A DNA stretch of 64,000 nt from Mycolicibacterium confluentis (GCF_010729895.1 NZ_AP022612.1:2170001-2234000); one strand, 5' to 3'. Positions 7,894-18,063 are shown, counted from the stretch's first letter. The notes: generated by a model not told the origin, from the sequence alone. Translations and numbers: made by a program.

Positions 7894-10239
7894 GTGGCGG
7901 ATCTGGTGCTCACCGAGGAGTTTCGTGAGGCGCTGGCCCGGCTGGCCGCCGGCCAACACGTGTTCCTCACCGGTAAGGCCGGCACCGGCAAATCCACGCT
8001 CATCCGGCATTACATGGCCACCACCGATCGCAACGTCGTCGTGGTCGCCCCGACCGGCATCGCCGCGCTCAACGTCGACGGCTACACCATCCACCGACTG
8101 TTCGGATTCCGTACCACCACGACACTCGCCGACGTCACCGGTGGCGCCTATCGGCCCGGCAGGTTTGCCAAGACACTGGCGTCGCTGCAGACGCTGATCA
8201 TCGACGAAGCCTCGATGGTGCGCGCCGACGTCTTCGACATGGTGGCCGGTGCGCTGCGGCGCTTCGGACCGCACCCGGACACCCCGTTCGGCGGCGTCCA
8301 GATCGTGCTGGTCGGTGACCTGTATCAGCTTCCGCCCGTCGTCGCCGAAGGGGAGAAGCACTACTTCTCCACCACATACGACACGCCATATTTCTTCTCG
8401 GCGCGCAGTTTCGAGCGCGCGGACTTTCCGACGGTGTCGTTGACGACGGTGTTCCGGCAACTCGGTGATGACCGGATGACGGCCATCCTGAACGAGATTC
8501 GTGAAGGTGTGCTGCTCGGTCACGCGCAGGAGCACCTCAACGCCCGCGTCGACAGTGACTTCGTGCCCCCCGACGACGAGTTCTGGTTGACGCTGGCGCC
8601 GACGAATCGGCTTGTGACGGCGCGCAACCGGCAACAGTTGCAGCGGTTGCCCGGCGACGAGATGGTGCACCGCGCGACGGAGACCGGAGACCTGTCGCTG
8701 TTCGACAAGCCGATCGAGGAGGAACTGCGGTTCAAGGTTGGCGCCCAGATCATGATGCTGAACAACGATCAGGGCAACCGCTGGGTCAACGGATCCATCG
8801 GACGTGTGGTGGGTGTCGGCTACGACCGCTACGGCGCGGTGGTCGACGTCGAATTCCCCGACGGCACAGTGGCCGACGTCGCGCCGTTCGTCTGGGAGGC
8901 CACCCGACCGGTCGTCGACGGCGGGTCACTCCGCCGGGAGGTCGTCGGCACGTTCACCCAGTTGCCGTTCAAACTGGCCTGGGCCATCACGATCCACAAG
9001 AGCCAGGGCCAGACGCTGGATCGCCTCGTGGTGGACCTGACCGGCGGCATGTTCTCCACCGGGCAGCTGTATGTCGCGTTGAGCAGGTGCACGTCGCTGG
9101 CCGGTCTGGTGCTCAAACGCCCTGTGCTGCCCAAGGATCTGAAGGTGGACCGGCGTATCGCGCGCTACCTGCGCGGGTCGGCGGGCAGCGGGCAGGATCG
9201 GCGGTTCTGCGCGATCGGACTGCTGACCGTCGGCGACGAGGGGCGCATGTCCCGCCCACGACCGGTGGAGTTCGCGGTCGCCTTCGACGACGGCACCGCG
9301 GTGACGACTCTCATCAATCCGCAGCGTGATCTGGCGGATGCGAGGACCGCCTACGGCATCGGGGTCTCCGATGTGCTGTTGGCGCCCACGCTTCGCGAGG
9401 CGTGGGCGGTGATCGCGCCGATGCTGGCCGGTTGCACGCCAGTCGGAGTCGGAGTGGATGAGACGTTGGGACTGATCGACTTTGAACTCAAACGCCTCGG
9501 CCACGTCACGCCGATGCCGCTGGGTGTCGATCTGCGCGGTGTGCGGGTGACGGGTGAGACTGCACTGGAACGTGCCCGCTCGGCGCTGGAAGCCCATGCC
9601 GCAGCAGATGTCTCGACCGGATCCACACCGTTCGACGAGCCTGAGGCCACCGAAGTCCAGTCGGGTCTGCTGCTGAGCCGCGATCCCGACGTGCCCACAC
9701 CCGCAGCGCGGCACCTGCCTGCGCTCTCGGCGCTGCTGAGGCTCAGCCGCCACGTGGGTGCGGCGCTGCTCGGCGAAAGGGCGCCGGCCGGCGGTCCCGA
9801 TGGCTGGGATGCCGCGGCCGCGCAGGCGGTGGCCGATCAACTGCGTGCCGCGGCGGCCCGGACAACGCTGCCCGACGTGGTCGTGGCCCGCCTGCACGAG
9901 GTGTCGGCGCTGCTCGGGATCGACGTCGTTGCCGACGCGGCCGACGCTGTGCGGCACGACATCGGCGCGGTGCTGGTGCCGGGTGCTCGCATCTGTTTCA
10001 CCGGCACCGCGATGAACGACTCCGGCCGCATCGTGGAACGCGAGGAGATGGAACAACTGGCTGAGTCCGTCGGGTTGGCGCCGGTGCGCACGGTCACCAA
10101 GACCCGGTGCGAAGTGCTGGTGACCGCCGAGGCGGGCACGCAGTCCGGCAAGGCGCGCAAGGCCCAGGACTACGGCAAACCGGTGTTCACCGCCGAGGAG
10201 TTCTTCGCCTGGATTGAGTGGACGCGCGCCGCATATTGA
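7894..10239 (+). CDS. PIF1/RecD2-like superfamily 1 helicase with degenerate exonuclease-like region and C-terminal BRCT domain
   Basis: 781 residues. Helicase motifs: Walker A GKAGTGKST (27-35), DEAS (104-107), GDLYQLPP (motif III), then AITIHKSQGQTLD and QLYVALSRC near residues 365-395, typical of PIF1-type 5'-3' DNA helicases. Residues about 440-540 (PVEFAVAF, TLINPQRDLADARTAYGIGVSDVLLAPTLREAW) resemble a DnaQ-type 3'-5' exonuclease fold that has lost its acidic catalytic residues. Residues about 700-781 (GARICFTGTAMN, VTKTRCEVLVTAEA, YGKPVFTAEEFFAWI) form a BRCT domain. The likely role is DNA repair or replication-fork processing. GTG start. Confidence 0.85.
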   Translation: MADLVLTEEFREALARLAAGQHVFLTGKAGTGKSTLIRHYMATTDRNVVVVAPTGIAALNVDGYTIHRLFGFRTTTTLADVTGGAYRPGRFAKTLASLQTLIIDEASMVRADVFDMVAGALRRFGPHPDTPFGGVQIVLVGDLYQLPPVVAEGEKHYFSTTYDTPYFFSARSFERADFPTVSLTTVFRQLGDDRMTAILNEIREGVLLGHAQEHLNARVDSDFVPPDDEFWLTLAPTNRLVTARNRQQLQRLPGDEMVHRATETGDLSLFDKPIEEELRFKVGAQIMMLNNDQGNRWVNGSIGRVVGVGYDRYGAVVDVEFPDGTVADVAPFVWEATRPVVDGGSLRREVVGTFTQLPFKLAWAITIHKSQGQTLDRLVVDLTGGMFSTGQLYVALSRCTSLAGLVLKRPVLPKDLKVDRRIARYLRGSAGSGQDRRFCAIGLLTVGDEGRMSRPRPVEFAVAFDDGTAVTTLINPQRDLADARTAYGIGVSDVLLAPTLREAWAVIAPMLAGCTPVGVGVDETLGLIDFELKRLGHVTPMPLGVDLRGVRVTGETALERARSALEAHAAADVSTGSTPFDEPEATEVQSGLLLSRDPDVPTPAARHLPALSALLRLSRHVGAALLGERAPAGGPDGWDAAAAQAVADQLRAAAARTTLPDVVVARLHEVSALLGIDVVADAADAVRHDIGAVLVPGARICFTGTAMNDSGRIVEREEMEQLAESVGLAPVRTVTKTRCEVLVTAEAGTQSGKARKAQDYGKPVFTAEEFFAWIEWTRAAY

Positions 10240-10287
10240 CGCCACCGTTCATCGGGAGTAGGCCTGAACCGACGGGCGGGGGCAGTC

Positions 10288-10591
10288 ATGGATGTCGAAT
10301 ACTGCGTGGTGGGGGCGGGCTTCGCGGGGCTGACGGCGGCACTTCGACTCAAACAGGCCGGTCACTCGGTGACGCTGCTCGAGGCGCGAGATCGAGTGGG
10401 CGGGCGGACGTTCACCGAGACCCGCGAGGACGGAACGTGGATCGACCGTGGCGGCGCGTGGATCGGGCTGGGCCGGAACGGAATCCTCGGCGATCATGTA
10501 CGGCTTCATCGACGGCGCCGTGCGCTCGGGGGAGCGGGCCGCGGCCGAGGTGGTGGCCAGCGAGACGTCGACATCGGGCACTCCTGTTTGA
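10288..10591 (+). pseudogene. Internally deleted flavin monoamine oxidase remnant
   Basis: The first ~65 codons are the intact N-terminus of an FAD amine oxidase ([22 protein letters not shown] dinucleotide fold, [23 protein letters not shown]). At about base 10490 the homology jumps, one frame over, straight to the family's C-terminus ([20 protein letters not shown], 10496-10591, ending TGA). Around 350-400 residues of the usual ~450 are missing, so no functional enzyme can be made. Codon use is unchanged on both sides, suggesting a recent deletion. Confidence 0.85.
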
Positions 10592-10654
10592 CCTCAAGCG
10601 GCGTTGAGGTTCTAGCCTCTGGTGTGCCGATTGAATGACCGATGAGGAATGCTC

Positions 10655-11086
10655 GTGATTACTGATGTCGCCGCACAGTGGCCCACCGCGCTGCGGGTCG
10701 CGCAGGTCCGCGTCGCCCGCCCGACCGCCAAGCTGACCGAGATCGAACAGTTCTACGCCGGAATCCTGGGACTGCCTGTGCTGTACCGGTTTGAGAACCA
10801 CGCGGGCTTCGACGGCGTCATGCTCGGTCTGCCGGGCAGCGCCCACCACCTCGAGTTCACCAGCAGCCACGCCGGCAGTCCCTGTCCGGCACCGTCGAGG
10901 GAGAACCTCCTGGTTCTGTACTTCGAGTCCGAGAACGCGATGTCCGACGTCGTGGAACGCCTGGCCGCGGCCGGGTGCGAGCCGGTGGAGGCCGAGAACC
11001 CATACTGGACCGACACCGGCGCGTGGACCTTCGAAGACCCCGACGGATGGCGCGTGGTGCTCGCACCCCGAGTGGTGGAGTTCTAG
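10655..11086 (+). CDS. VOC (glyoxalase/bleomycin-resistance fold) protein
   Basis: 143 residues (145 if the ATG at 10649 is used). The GTG at 10655 is preferred because GAGGAA lies 5 bases upstream. Features: VRVARPTAKLTEIEQFYAGILGLPVLYRF, then HHLEFTSSHAG, and ENPYWTDTGAWTFEDPDGWRVVLAPR, the paired beta-alpha-beta modules of the VOC superfamily with His and Glu metal ligands. Members are dioxygenases, isomerases or binding proteins; the substrate is not evident. It lies after the amine-oxidase remnant and converges on the phosphotransferase gene. Confidence 0.82.
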   Translation: MITDVAAQWPTALRVAQVRVARPTAKLTEIEQFYAGILGLPVLYRFENHAGFDGVMLGLPGSAHHLEFTSSHAGSPCPAPSRENLLVLYFESENAMSDVVERLAAAGCEPVEAENPYWTDTGAWTFEDPDGWRVVLAPRVVEF

Positions 11087-11095
11087 CGAGGCGGG

Positions 11096-12040
11096 TCAGT
11101 CGATCTCCGTGACCTCCGGAAGCTGGCGCCACCCGTCGAGCGCGGGGGCGACGGCATCGACCAACATGGGCAGCTCAGGTGCCATGGCCAGCACCGCCAC
11201 GCTGGCCAGACGACCCGCGGCCTCGGTCAGCCGGAGCACCCGTCGGTCGACCCGACGCAGCCCGAGTTCGGTTGCCGCCGCGTCGTACGCGTTCACGGCG
11301 TCGTGACCGGCCATGGCCAGATCGGACTCGACGGCGCCCATGCTGACCATCTCGAAGTCCGACCACAGCAGGCCGTCGGCGGTGGGAATCATGTTGTAGT
11401 ACGGCGCATCGCCGTGAACAGGTTGGACCGGCACCCCGGGAAATGTCGCCTCAAACGCCGCGCGGGACGTGAGCACCGGTGCCAGCGCCTCCCACTCACG
11501 TTGTGCCCGAGCCAGATCCGTGGCGTCGACCAGGCCGGGCAGATGCTCCAGCGCTGCCAGCGATTCCGGAATGTATGCGCCGAAGGGCGTCCAGAAACCG
11601 AGGCCGCTGCCGTCGTAGTCGCGAAGTTCGGCGTGCAGGCGTGCGGTGTGGGCAGCGCGGCGTACCAGGTCGAGTTCGGGCTCTTCCACCGCCTCGACCA
11701 ACTGCCAGAACGTGATCGAGAAGCCGTCGTGGGGCACGGGCTCGCGCGGAACCAGTGGGCTCGGCCCCACCACCGGGCAGCCGCGGTCGGCCAACCAACC
11801 TGCCACGGCCAATTCGGCGCGCTGCTGCGCGTTCTGAACGTCCGGGGCGTCCAGATAGGCCTGCGGCAGCACGGTCGGAACCCGCGCCACCACCGGCGAT
11901 GGCGCCAGATGCACGATGACGGAGAACATGTCGTGGAGCACCCGCGGAGTCTCGACCGCCAGGCCGAGATCCGCGGCAGCGAAGGTGGCGGCCGCGACGG
12001 CACGGTTGGTCCGCGCGGCGAGGTCATCTGGCGTGAGCAT
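11096..12040 (-). CDS. Aminoglycoside phosphotransferase-fold kinase
   Basis: 314 residues of the APH/choline-kinase fold. Brenner's motif appears as VHGDAPYYNMI, followed by the metal-binding WSDFEMVSMG, with an N-lobe of VIVHLAPSPVVARVP. Most mycobacterial members are not drug-resistance enzymes and phosphorylate unknown small molecules. It follows jetC on the same strand after 46 bases, the position where a jetD nuclease might be expected. It has no Toprim or nuclease feature, so it is not that gene. Confidence 0.82.
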   Translation of the reverse strand: MLTPDDLAARTNRAVAAATFAAADLGLAVETPRVLHDMFSVIVHLAPSPVVARVPTVLPQAYLDAPDVQNAQQRAELAVAGWLADRGCPVVGPSPLVPREPVPHDGFSITFWQLVEAVEEPELDLVRRAAHTARLHAELRDYDGSGLGFWTPFGAYIPESLAALEHLPGLVDATDLARAQREWEALAPVLTSRAAFEATFPGVPVQPVHGDAPYYNMIPTADGLLWSDFEMVSMGAVESDLAMAGHDAVNAYDAAATELGLRRVDRRVLRLTEAAGRLASVAVLAMAPELPMLVDAVAPALDGWRQLPEVTEID

Positions 12041-12086
12041 CCCTCCCAGTATCGGAAGGGATCACGCCCGCGTCGAATGAATAACG

Positions 12087-15000
12087 TCAGACCGGGGCGG
12101 GAACGCGCGCCTTGGCGGCCGAGGCGCTCATCTCCTTGCGCAGTGTGGTGAAGTCCGTGATCGTCTTGGTCGACACGGTCGCGACCGGACGTGCGTTGCG
12201 GCCCGTCGCCTCGGTCTTGGACACCATCACCACGTTGTCGATGTAGGGCTGGATCGTCGTCGCGTTCTGCACGGTCGCGACGATCACCAGCTGGAAGCCG
12301 AACTTGCGGAACGCCTGCAGGGCCTGCTGGGCGAACTGCGGGTCGGACTTGGAGAACGCCTCGTCGAGCATCAACTGCGCGAAGACAGGTCGGTTGTCGT
12401 CACTGTCGGGGTTGGCCAGGTTGAAGCTCAACGCGCCCGCAAGACAGAACGCCATGAGCTTCTCCTGCTCGCCACCGGAGTTGTCGCCGGCGTTGCTGTG
12501 TGTGCGGATGAGCTCATCACTGCGTACATCCCACTCCGCGCAGTCGAACGTGAAGCGATTCCGGACGTCGAGCGCATCGCGCGTCCACGCCTTGTCCTCA
12601 GGTGCTGTGGACGCCAACCGATTCCGCAGGCGAAGGATGTCGGCGTACTGATCGAGGATGGCCTGCTTGTCACCCAGACCGACCTCGGCGATGCGGCGCG
12701 AGATGGCCCTGACGATCTCGGTCAGCTCGGCGACCGCGGGCAACTGGCGCGGCGTGGCCCGCAGCGTCAACCGCGTGCCGCGGTTGAACTCGACCGCAGC
12801 CAAACCGGTGTTGACGCGGGCGATCTGCTCGCTGATGCGTCGAGTCTCCTGCTCGGCCACCCGGTGCAGCGTCAGGATCGCGTCGGGCGCCTGCTCGGTC
12901 ACCAAGCGCATCATGCGCTCGTAGGCCTCGGGCAGTTCACGCTCGTCGATGTGGCGGCACAGCGCCACGTAGTCGTGCACCCGCTCGTCGAACACCTCGC
13001 TGTCGTTCGGGATGGCATCCGGGAACGCGGTGTCGAAGGTGTTGAGAATCCGCGCGAGTTCGTCGTAGGAGCGACGACGGCTCTCGCGCAACTGCTCCCG
13101 CTCGCGGCGCACCGCGGTGAACAACGCATCCCGATGCGGTTCCGGGTCCAGCAGTTCCAGCGACACCGGGACGTCGGCGGCGTAGCGGTGCAGAAGTTCG
13201 GTCAACGGTTCGGAGACGAACGCCGGCGACAGCCGTTCCTGCAGTTCCAACAGTCGGGTCCGGCGGGTGTCGAGGTCGTCCCGGCGGGTCTGGATGACAC
13301 CGCGCCGGGTCATCAAGGACTGGATCTCCTCCCAGCACGCCTCGGCCCGCCCGTTGAGGGCCTCGATGTCGGGATGGTCAGCCATGAGAAGTTCGAACTG
13401 CTCGCGCAAGCGCTCGGCGTGCCCGTCGGCGGTCTCGGTGTCCACCTGATTCCACTGCGGGAACTGATCGCAGATCGCCTTGCTCGCCGCCGCCCGGTCC
13501 CGCCACTGCTGTCGTTCCGCGGCAAGGTCGTCGGCCTTCCGGCGGGCCGCCTGATAGGCCTCCTCGGCAGCCGCCAAGTCGAGGGTGAGCGCGTCGATCT
13601 TCGTCGCGACGTCACCCTGGTAGATGTACTCCGACGGCTTGATCGGACGCCGGTCATCCTTGACCGCGAGGCGCTCGGAGTCCTTGTAGAGGCCTGAGTC
13701 GGTGACGGCGCGCCGGAACCGGGGGAACGCGTCGGGGGAGCCGACGCAGACATGGTCACCGGCGCTGGCGATGATGTCGAGCGCCTCGGCCGCGCACGGG
13801 TGAGCCTGGTCGACGACGAAAAGCTTGCCCGCCAACGTGTTAGGGGCGGGCGTGACATCATCGGAGCCCGGACGCTGACGACGGACGTGGTGCAGCTGCA
13901 GGCGCCCGCGCATGTTCGTCTCGTTGACGAACCGGAGCACCGCCGCGTAGTGCTGATCGGGGACCAACAGGCGCAGGCCGACACCGCGCAGCACCTTCTC
14001 CACCGCCACCCGCCAACGACTCTGCTCGGGCCGCAGATCCAGAAGTTCGGCGATGTAGGGCAGCTCACCGGCATCGACGCCCACTGCCGTGCAGATGTGT
14101 TCGCGCATCATGAGCGCCGACTCCGGGAGTGCCGAGCCGACATGCTGCACACGCTGCAGTTCCTTGGCGGCGTCGTCGCGGGCGATGCGCGCGACCTTCT
14201 GCGTGTATTCGGCGTCGGTGGACCGCTCGCGCCCGCGCTCCAACCGCGCGAGCAGTTCGTTGGCCTGCGTGCTCAGTTCCTCACGCAGATTCCAGAACTC
14301 GTCGGCGGTGTCCGGGATGTCCAGACCCTGCGCGGTGAGCAGCGACTCGTAGGCGGCACGGCGCCGCGAGATCTCCTCGGCCTTGGCCTCGGCCGCGGCC
14401 ACCTGCGACTGCAGCGGGCCGATGCTGGAACTGGTGCCACTGATCTGCGCGTTGAGCGAATCCGCTTCGGCCTTGGCCAGATTCAGTTGTCGGGTGACAT
14501 CCTCGTACTCGTCGCCGAGCTGGTCGATCGTGGTGTCCAGCGCCTCGATCTGCCCGGGGCACTGCGCCAGGCGGACATGGTCGGTGTAGGCCCGCACCAT
14601 CGGCTGATCGACCAGGTCGATGATGCCGAGGTCGCTGGACTCCGTGGCGTAGCGCTGCTGAATCTTCTCGATGTCTCCGAGGATTTTGCGTTTACGCTGC
14701 GCCACCGCGAGCAGTTCGCGGGCCTCCACCAGGGGGTCGATCTGCTTCAGCGCCTCGGGAAGCCGGGCCAGGCTGTCGGGTTCGTCGAGCATGAACTCGC
14801 GGACGAACTGCTCCAACCCGCCCACGCTCTTGAGCGACTTGGCCTTGCCGAGCAGTTGCTGCGCCGCGTCGGACCCGCGGATGCCGATGGTGGCGTAAAG
14901 GTGGGCCAGATACTGCGACTCCACCTTGGTGGTGAATCGCCAGCCGTCCTCCTTGAACACGCCGGTGTCGAATCGACCTGCCGCCCAACGGTTGCAGATC

Positions 15001-15467
15001 TGCTCGATGTCGCGGTCCCCGTCGGAGAGCACGAACCTGCTCGAGGAGTCCGATCGCGATTCGCCCGTCAGCCACTTCAGCACCAGGCCCGTGACGGTGC
15101 GTCCACTGTCGCTGCGGTACGTGACGGCCACGGCCGACCACACGGTGCCCTCGCCGCGCAGGTACATCACCCTGCTGGTGGAACCGTCGCTGCGCTGACC
15201 CCAGGCGCCGCGGACGTACTTGTCGACGGTCCGTCGTCCCGCGCTGGACCCGGCGGCCGAGTTGTCACCGGAGGCGTTGAAGTTACGTCGGTTGAACGGC
15301 AGGAAGCCCAGCGAGATCGCGTCCAGGAGAGACGATTTGCCGCTTCCCGAGGCGCCGGCGATCAGGGCGCCGCCCGCGCTGAACGGAATCGAGTGGTAGC
15401 CGTCGAATACGCCCCAGTTGATGATCTGCAGGCGCGAGAGGTGGAACTGCTCAGTCGTCTGCGTCAT
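12087..15467 (-). CDS. jetC: JetC/MksB-type SMC ATPase (Wadjet/MksBEF)
   Basis: 1126 residues. Head: Walker [10 protein letters not shown] (38-46). Tail: ABC signature NSGGEQEKL (996-1004) and Walker [12 protein letters not shown] (from 1032). Between them are long heptad-rich coiled coils and a hinge-like middle ([26 protein letters not shown]). This is the SMC subunit of MksBEF/Wadjet complexes, which extrude DNA loops. In Wadjet the complex detects small circular DNA and JetD cuts it; without JetD it may act as a condensin. The start overlaps the end of jetB by 17 bases. Third gene of the operon jetA-jetB-jetC. Confidence 0.9.
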   Translation of the reverse strand: MTQTTEQFHLSRLQIINWGVFDGYHSIPFSAGGALIAGASGSGKSSLLDAISLGFLPFNRRNFNASGDNSAAGSSAGRRTVDKYVRGAWGQRSDGSTSRVMYLRGEGTVWSAVAVTYRSDSGRTVTGLVLKWLTGESRSDSSSRFVLSDGDRDIEQICNRWAAGRFDTGVFKEDGWRFTTKVESQYLAHLYATIGIRGSDAAQQLLGKAKSLKSVGGLEQFVREFMLDEPDSLARLPEALKQIDPLVEARELLAVAQRKRKILGDIEKIQQRYATESSDLGIIDLVDQPMVRAYTDHVRLAQCPGQIEALDTTIDQLGDEYEDVTRQLNLAKAEADSLNAQISGTSSSIGPLQSQVAAAEAKAEEISRRRAAYESLLTAQGLDIPDTADEFWNLREELSTQANELLARLERGRERSTDAEYTQKVARIARDDAAKELQRVQHVGSALPESALMMREHICTAVGVDAGELPYIAELLDLRPEQSRWRVAVEKVLRGVGLRLLVPDQHYAAVLRFVNETNMRGRLQLHHVRRQRPGSDDVTPAPNTLAGKLFVVDQAHPCAAEALDIIASAGDHVCVGSPDAFPRFRRAVTDSGLYKDSERLAVKDDRRPIKPSEYIYQGDVATKIDALTLDLAAAEEAYQAARRKADDLAAERQQWRDRAAASKAICDQFPQWNQVDTETADGHAERLREQFELLMADHPDIEALNGRAEACWEEIQSLMTRRGVIQTRRDDLDTRRTRLLELQERLSPAFVSEPLTELLHRYAADVPVSLELLDPEPHRDALFTAVRREREQLRESRRRSYDELARILNTFDTAFPDAIPNDSEVFDERVHDYVALCRHIDERELPEAYERMMRLVTEQAPDAILTLHRVAEQETRRISEQIARVNTGLAAVEFNRGTRLTLRATPRQLPAVAELTEIVRAISRRIAEVGLGDKQAILDQYADILRLRNRLASTAPEDKAWTRDALDVRNRFTFDCAEWDVRSDELIRTHSNAGDNSGGEQEKLMAFCLAGALSFNLANPDSDDNRPVFAQLMLDEAFSKSDPQFAQQALQAFRKFGFQLVIVATVQNATTIQPYIDNVVMVSKTEATGRNARPVATVSTKTITDFTTLRKEMSASAAKARVPAPV

Positions 15468-16167
15468 CGGTGCGGTCCTCCTCGTCCTGCGCCTCCTGCG
15501 GGGCCCCGCCCCGCAGCAGAAGCTCGAACTGCTGCTGCAGTTCGGTGATCACCGATGCCGTCATGACCGCGGTGATCACGGGGCTGATGGTGTAGCTGTC
15601 CTCGTCGTCGCGGCTTTTGCGGAGGATCTCCAGCGAGGCCAACCGCGCGATCGCGGCGTCGATGCGGGCCGTGAATGTGACCGTGTCCCGGTCGATGTCG
15701 TTGAGCACGCCGGAGAACAGGCCGTGCATCTCGTCTCGGCTGATCAACACGGCCTGATCGCCGGAGGCGCGCATCATCTGCGCCAGGTGCAGCGCCAGGA
15801 TCGAGTCGTAGGTGCCCAACGGCTCACGGCGCAGCAGCTTGACCCCACGGGCGGAGTCGTACCGGGCCTGCTCTATGAAGGCGACGCCGCCATTGTCGAA
15901 CACCCCCTCGACGACGCGCAGGATCAGGTCCAATTCGGACAACCGCACGCTCAGCTGATTCCGGTACTCGAGTACCCAGCTGTACACATCGGGTTCGGTT
16001 TCACTGCTGAGGTAGCGCCGCGTCAACAACTGCTGCAGCGCCCAGCAGGCACGGTCCGGGAGTTCCGAGACGTCGCCGTCGAACCGCGGCCGACGCTGGT
16101 GCGGTGGCCGGGCGGCCTGGTCGACCTGGGGCAGCGACGAGAAGTCGATGTCGGGTTCGGTGGTCAT
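15451..16167 (-). CDS. jetB: JetB/MksE-type KITE subunit (DUF4194)
   Basis: 238 residues. Conserved blocks [70 protein letters not shown] and the C-terminal winged-helix region match DUF4194/MksE, the KITE dimer that bridges kleisin and SMC heads. The ATG at 16167 overlaps the jetA stop as ATGA, so the two are translationally coupled. The C-terminal tail is acidic ([10 protein letters not shown]). It works only as part of the JetABC complex. Confidence 0.87.
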   Translation of the reverse strand: MTTEPDIDFSSLPQVDQAARPPHQRRPRFDGDVSELPDRACWALQQLLTRRYLSSETEPDVYSWVLEYRNQLSVRLSELDLILRVVEGVFDNGGVAFIEQARYDSARGVKLLRREPLGTYDSILALHLAQMMRASGDQAVLISRDEMHGLFSGVLNDIDRDTVTFTARIDAAIARLASLEILRKSRDDEDSYTISPVITAVMTASVITELQQQFELLLRGGAPQEAQDEEDRTDDADD

Positions 16168-17648
16168 GTCGCAGCTCCCAGGAGGCTGGAGACGGGTTCG
16201 GTGAACATCAGATGGGGCACCTCGATCTGCCGGTCGTGGCCGTCCAGGGACTGGAATCGCACGGTGACCGATTCGGCGTCGGCCGACGCATTGGGTTGTT
16301 TGAGGGCCCACGACCACAGCACGATGACGTGTCCGAGGTAGGCGGAGTCGAGCATCGACACGGCATCCGGCAACGACAGCGGAGCCTCGACGATCGCGGT
16401 GTTGATCATGTCCGTCATCGCGGGGGCGTCCACCTGCGTGGTCAGTGCCGCGAAGCTGGTCAGGTCGAGTTCGCCGTGCGCGGCCTCGGCCGGCTTGGGT
16501 GCGGACAGGTCGCTGATCCGGAAACTCAGCGCCCCGACCGAGCTGATGGTGTGCCGGGCCAAAGGGACCTCAATGTCGAGGCGGGAGTCGGTCAGCGAGG
16601 ACTTCAGCAGTGCCCGTGCCGCGCCGATCGCGTCGTTCAACTGGCGGGCCACGCCCCGGCTCTGCTCCAGGGTGCCGTAGGCCGTGAAGCGTTTGACCCG
16701 CTGGGCGCAGCGCTGCTGAATGCGCTCCACCTCGTCGATCTGGTGGCCGACGAGTTCGAAGAAGCCGGCCATCATCCGGCGCAGCGCTGGATCGAGGGCC
16801 GGCAGCGCCTCGGCGACCGCGGCGACGTCGGCCTCGAACTCGGCACGCTGGTCGGGATCATTGATCATCCGCAGGAATGCGCGGTGGGAGTCGCGGCCCT
16901 GCGACTCCCAGGCGGCCTGATAGTCGGCGTACATCTGTCGTTGCCGGTCGCGGTACTCGACGTTGCTGTCGATCGGTTCGTCGAGTGCGGCGGTCGCCTG
17001 TTCGAGCATCGTCCCGTATTGGCCGATGTCGGTGATCAGACGCTCCATCTGCAGAGCGATGGCCCTGGCCTCGTCGTAGGAGTCCGTGACCTCGAGGTCC
17101 GACTGGGCGCCGACGTCGAGGCCCTGGTCGAGCTTGTCGAGTTCGGCGTGCAGCTTGGCGATCTCGGCCTCGATGCTGGCCCGGATCCGGTCAGGGTCGT
17201 TGCAGACCCGGACCGCGACCTGTTTGAGCCGTGCCGCGATGCCGTTGATGGACCCGCCGGTGGCGATGGTGTCGTTGCGGCGCATCCCGCGCAGGAAGTC
17301 CAGCGCACGGCGGGCGTCTTGGGTGAGGTAGCAGACGTTGCGGTCACGCCCGTCCCGCTGCTCGATCACCCGGTGCAGCCAGCCCTGGCTGGCCCACGTC
17401 TTGATCAGCGCCAGTCCGGATTGTCCGTCGGGATGGCCAAGGTCGTCGAGGTCGCGTTCGAGGGCGACGACGAGTTCGGTCTCGGGCACCAGTCCGCCGG
17501 CCAGATGACGCTCCATGAGGGTCGCGTATACGCCGAGGTTGAGGGTGGCGAGCAGGCGGATCGTGGGGGAGGACTGGATGTCGCGATTGAGTTCCAGAAG
17601 CTCATCAGCCGACATCATGGTGTTGTCGTCCAATTGGCTCCCCTGCAT
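16164..17648 (-). CDS. jetA: JetA/MksF-type kleisin subunit (DUF3375)
   Basis: About 494 residues from the ATG at 17648, preceded by GGGAG; alternative ATGs are at 17618 and 17615. The N-terminal winged-helix region (ELLELNRDIQSSPTIRLLATLNLGVYATLMERHL) and the later helical blocks are DUF3375, the kleisin that bridges the SMC ring. The C-terminus (HDRQIEVPHLMF) is short. First gene of the operon, with its stop overlapping jetB. In M. smegmatis the related EptABCD system lowers plasmid stability. Confidence 0.87.
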   Translation of the reverse strand: MQGSQLDDNTMMSADELLELNRDIQSSPTIRLLATLNLGVYATLMERHLAGGLVPETELVVALERDLDDLGHPDGQSGLALIKTWASQGWLHRVIEQRDGRDRNVCYLTQDARRALDFLRGMRRNDTIATGGSINGIAARLKQVAVRVCNDPDRIRASIEAEIAKLHAELDKLDQGLDVGAQSDLEVTDSYDEARAIALQMERLITDIGQYGTMLEQATAALDEPIDSNVEYRDRQRQMYADYQAAWESQGRDSHRAFLRMINDPDQRAEFEADVAAVAEALPALDPALRRMMAGFFELVGHQIDEVERIQQRCAQRVKRFTAYGTLEQSRGVARQLNDAIGAARALLKSSLTDSRLDIEVPLARHTISSVGALSFRISDLSAPKPAEAAHGELDLTSFAALTTQVDAPAMTDMINTAIVEAPLSLPDAVSMLDSAYLGHVIVLWSWALKQPNASADAESVTVRFQSLDGHDRQIEVPHLMFTEPVSSLLGAAT

Positions 17649-17892
17649 CGACTCCCGGCCGATCCAAGATAGGCCACGGAGCCGACAACTCCGCGGAGCG
17701 GGGGCTTGGTTGCTGGGTGGTGTCGGCCTCATTGCGACGGGAGTTGCCGGTGGGGTTGCTGGGACTGTGCCGAGAGGCCTTAGCTCCGAGCGGAAGCCGG
17801 TGAACACGATCCCTGGTCGGCTGTCCACGGACTCCTCTGCGCGAGGAAATGTCGGCGGACTGGCTTTTATTTATTTTCCAGGTATGGTCGCG

Positions 17893-17906
17893 ATTGAAGC
17901 TTCAAT
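17893..17906. promoter_or_regulatory. 14-base palindrome before the small basic protein gene
   Basis: ATTGAAGCTTCAAT is a perfect palindrome 26 bases before the start of the 43-residue basic protein, in an unusually A+T-rich stretch (TTTATTTATTTTCC just upstream, TATGGT as a possible -10 at about 17884). The position fits an operator downstream of a promoter. Confidence 0.45.
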
Positions 17907-17931
17907 TGTGACCAATGCAAGGGAGCAGAGA

Positions 17932-18063
17932 ATGGGTGTCAAGTCCAAGAACGCCACTTTGAAGAAGCCGCAGATGTCGCTCAAGGAGCGGCGGGCAGAA
18001 AAACGTGCCAGGGTTGCCGAGGTGCAGAGCGCGGTGTACCGCCGCAAGCGCGACCGCGCCTGA
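17932..18063 (+). CDS. Small highly basic protein (43 residues)
   Basis: 43 residues, strongly basic: KSKNATLKKPQMSLKERRAEKR then VYRRKRDRA, with one predicted helix. A strong ribosome site (GGGAGCAGAG) precedes the ATG. The upstream region is A+T-rich with a plausible promoter and a palindrome, so expression looks deliberate. The composition suggests binding to RNA, DNA or the ribosome, but no family is recognised. It is flanked on one side by the jetABC operon (divergent) and on the other by an unassigned 197-residue gene. Confidence 0.6.
   Translation: MGVKSKNATLKKPQMSLKERRAEKRARVAEVQSAVYRRKRDRA

Noticed and set aside
11096..12040. Phosphotransferase-fold gene as the missing JetD
   Set aside because: It has the HGD-x4-N and DFE kinase motifs and no Toprim or nuclease features.
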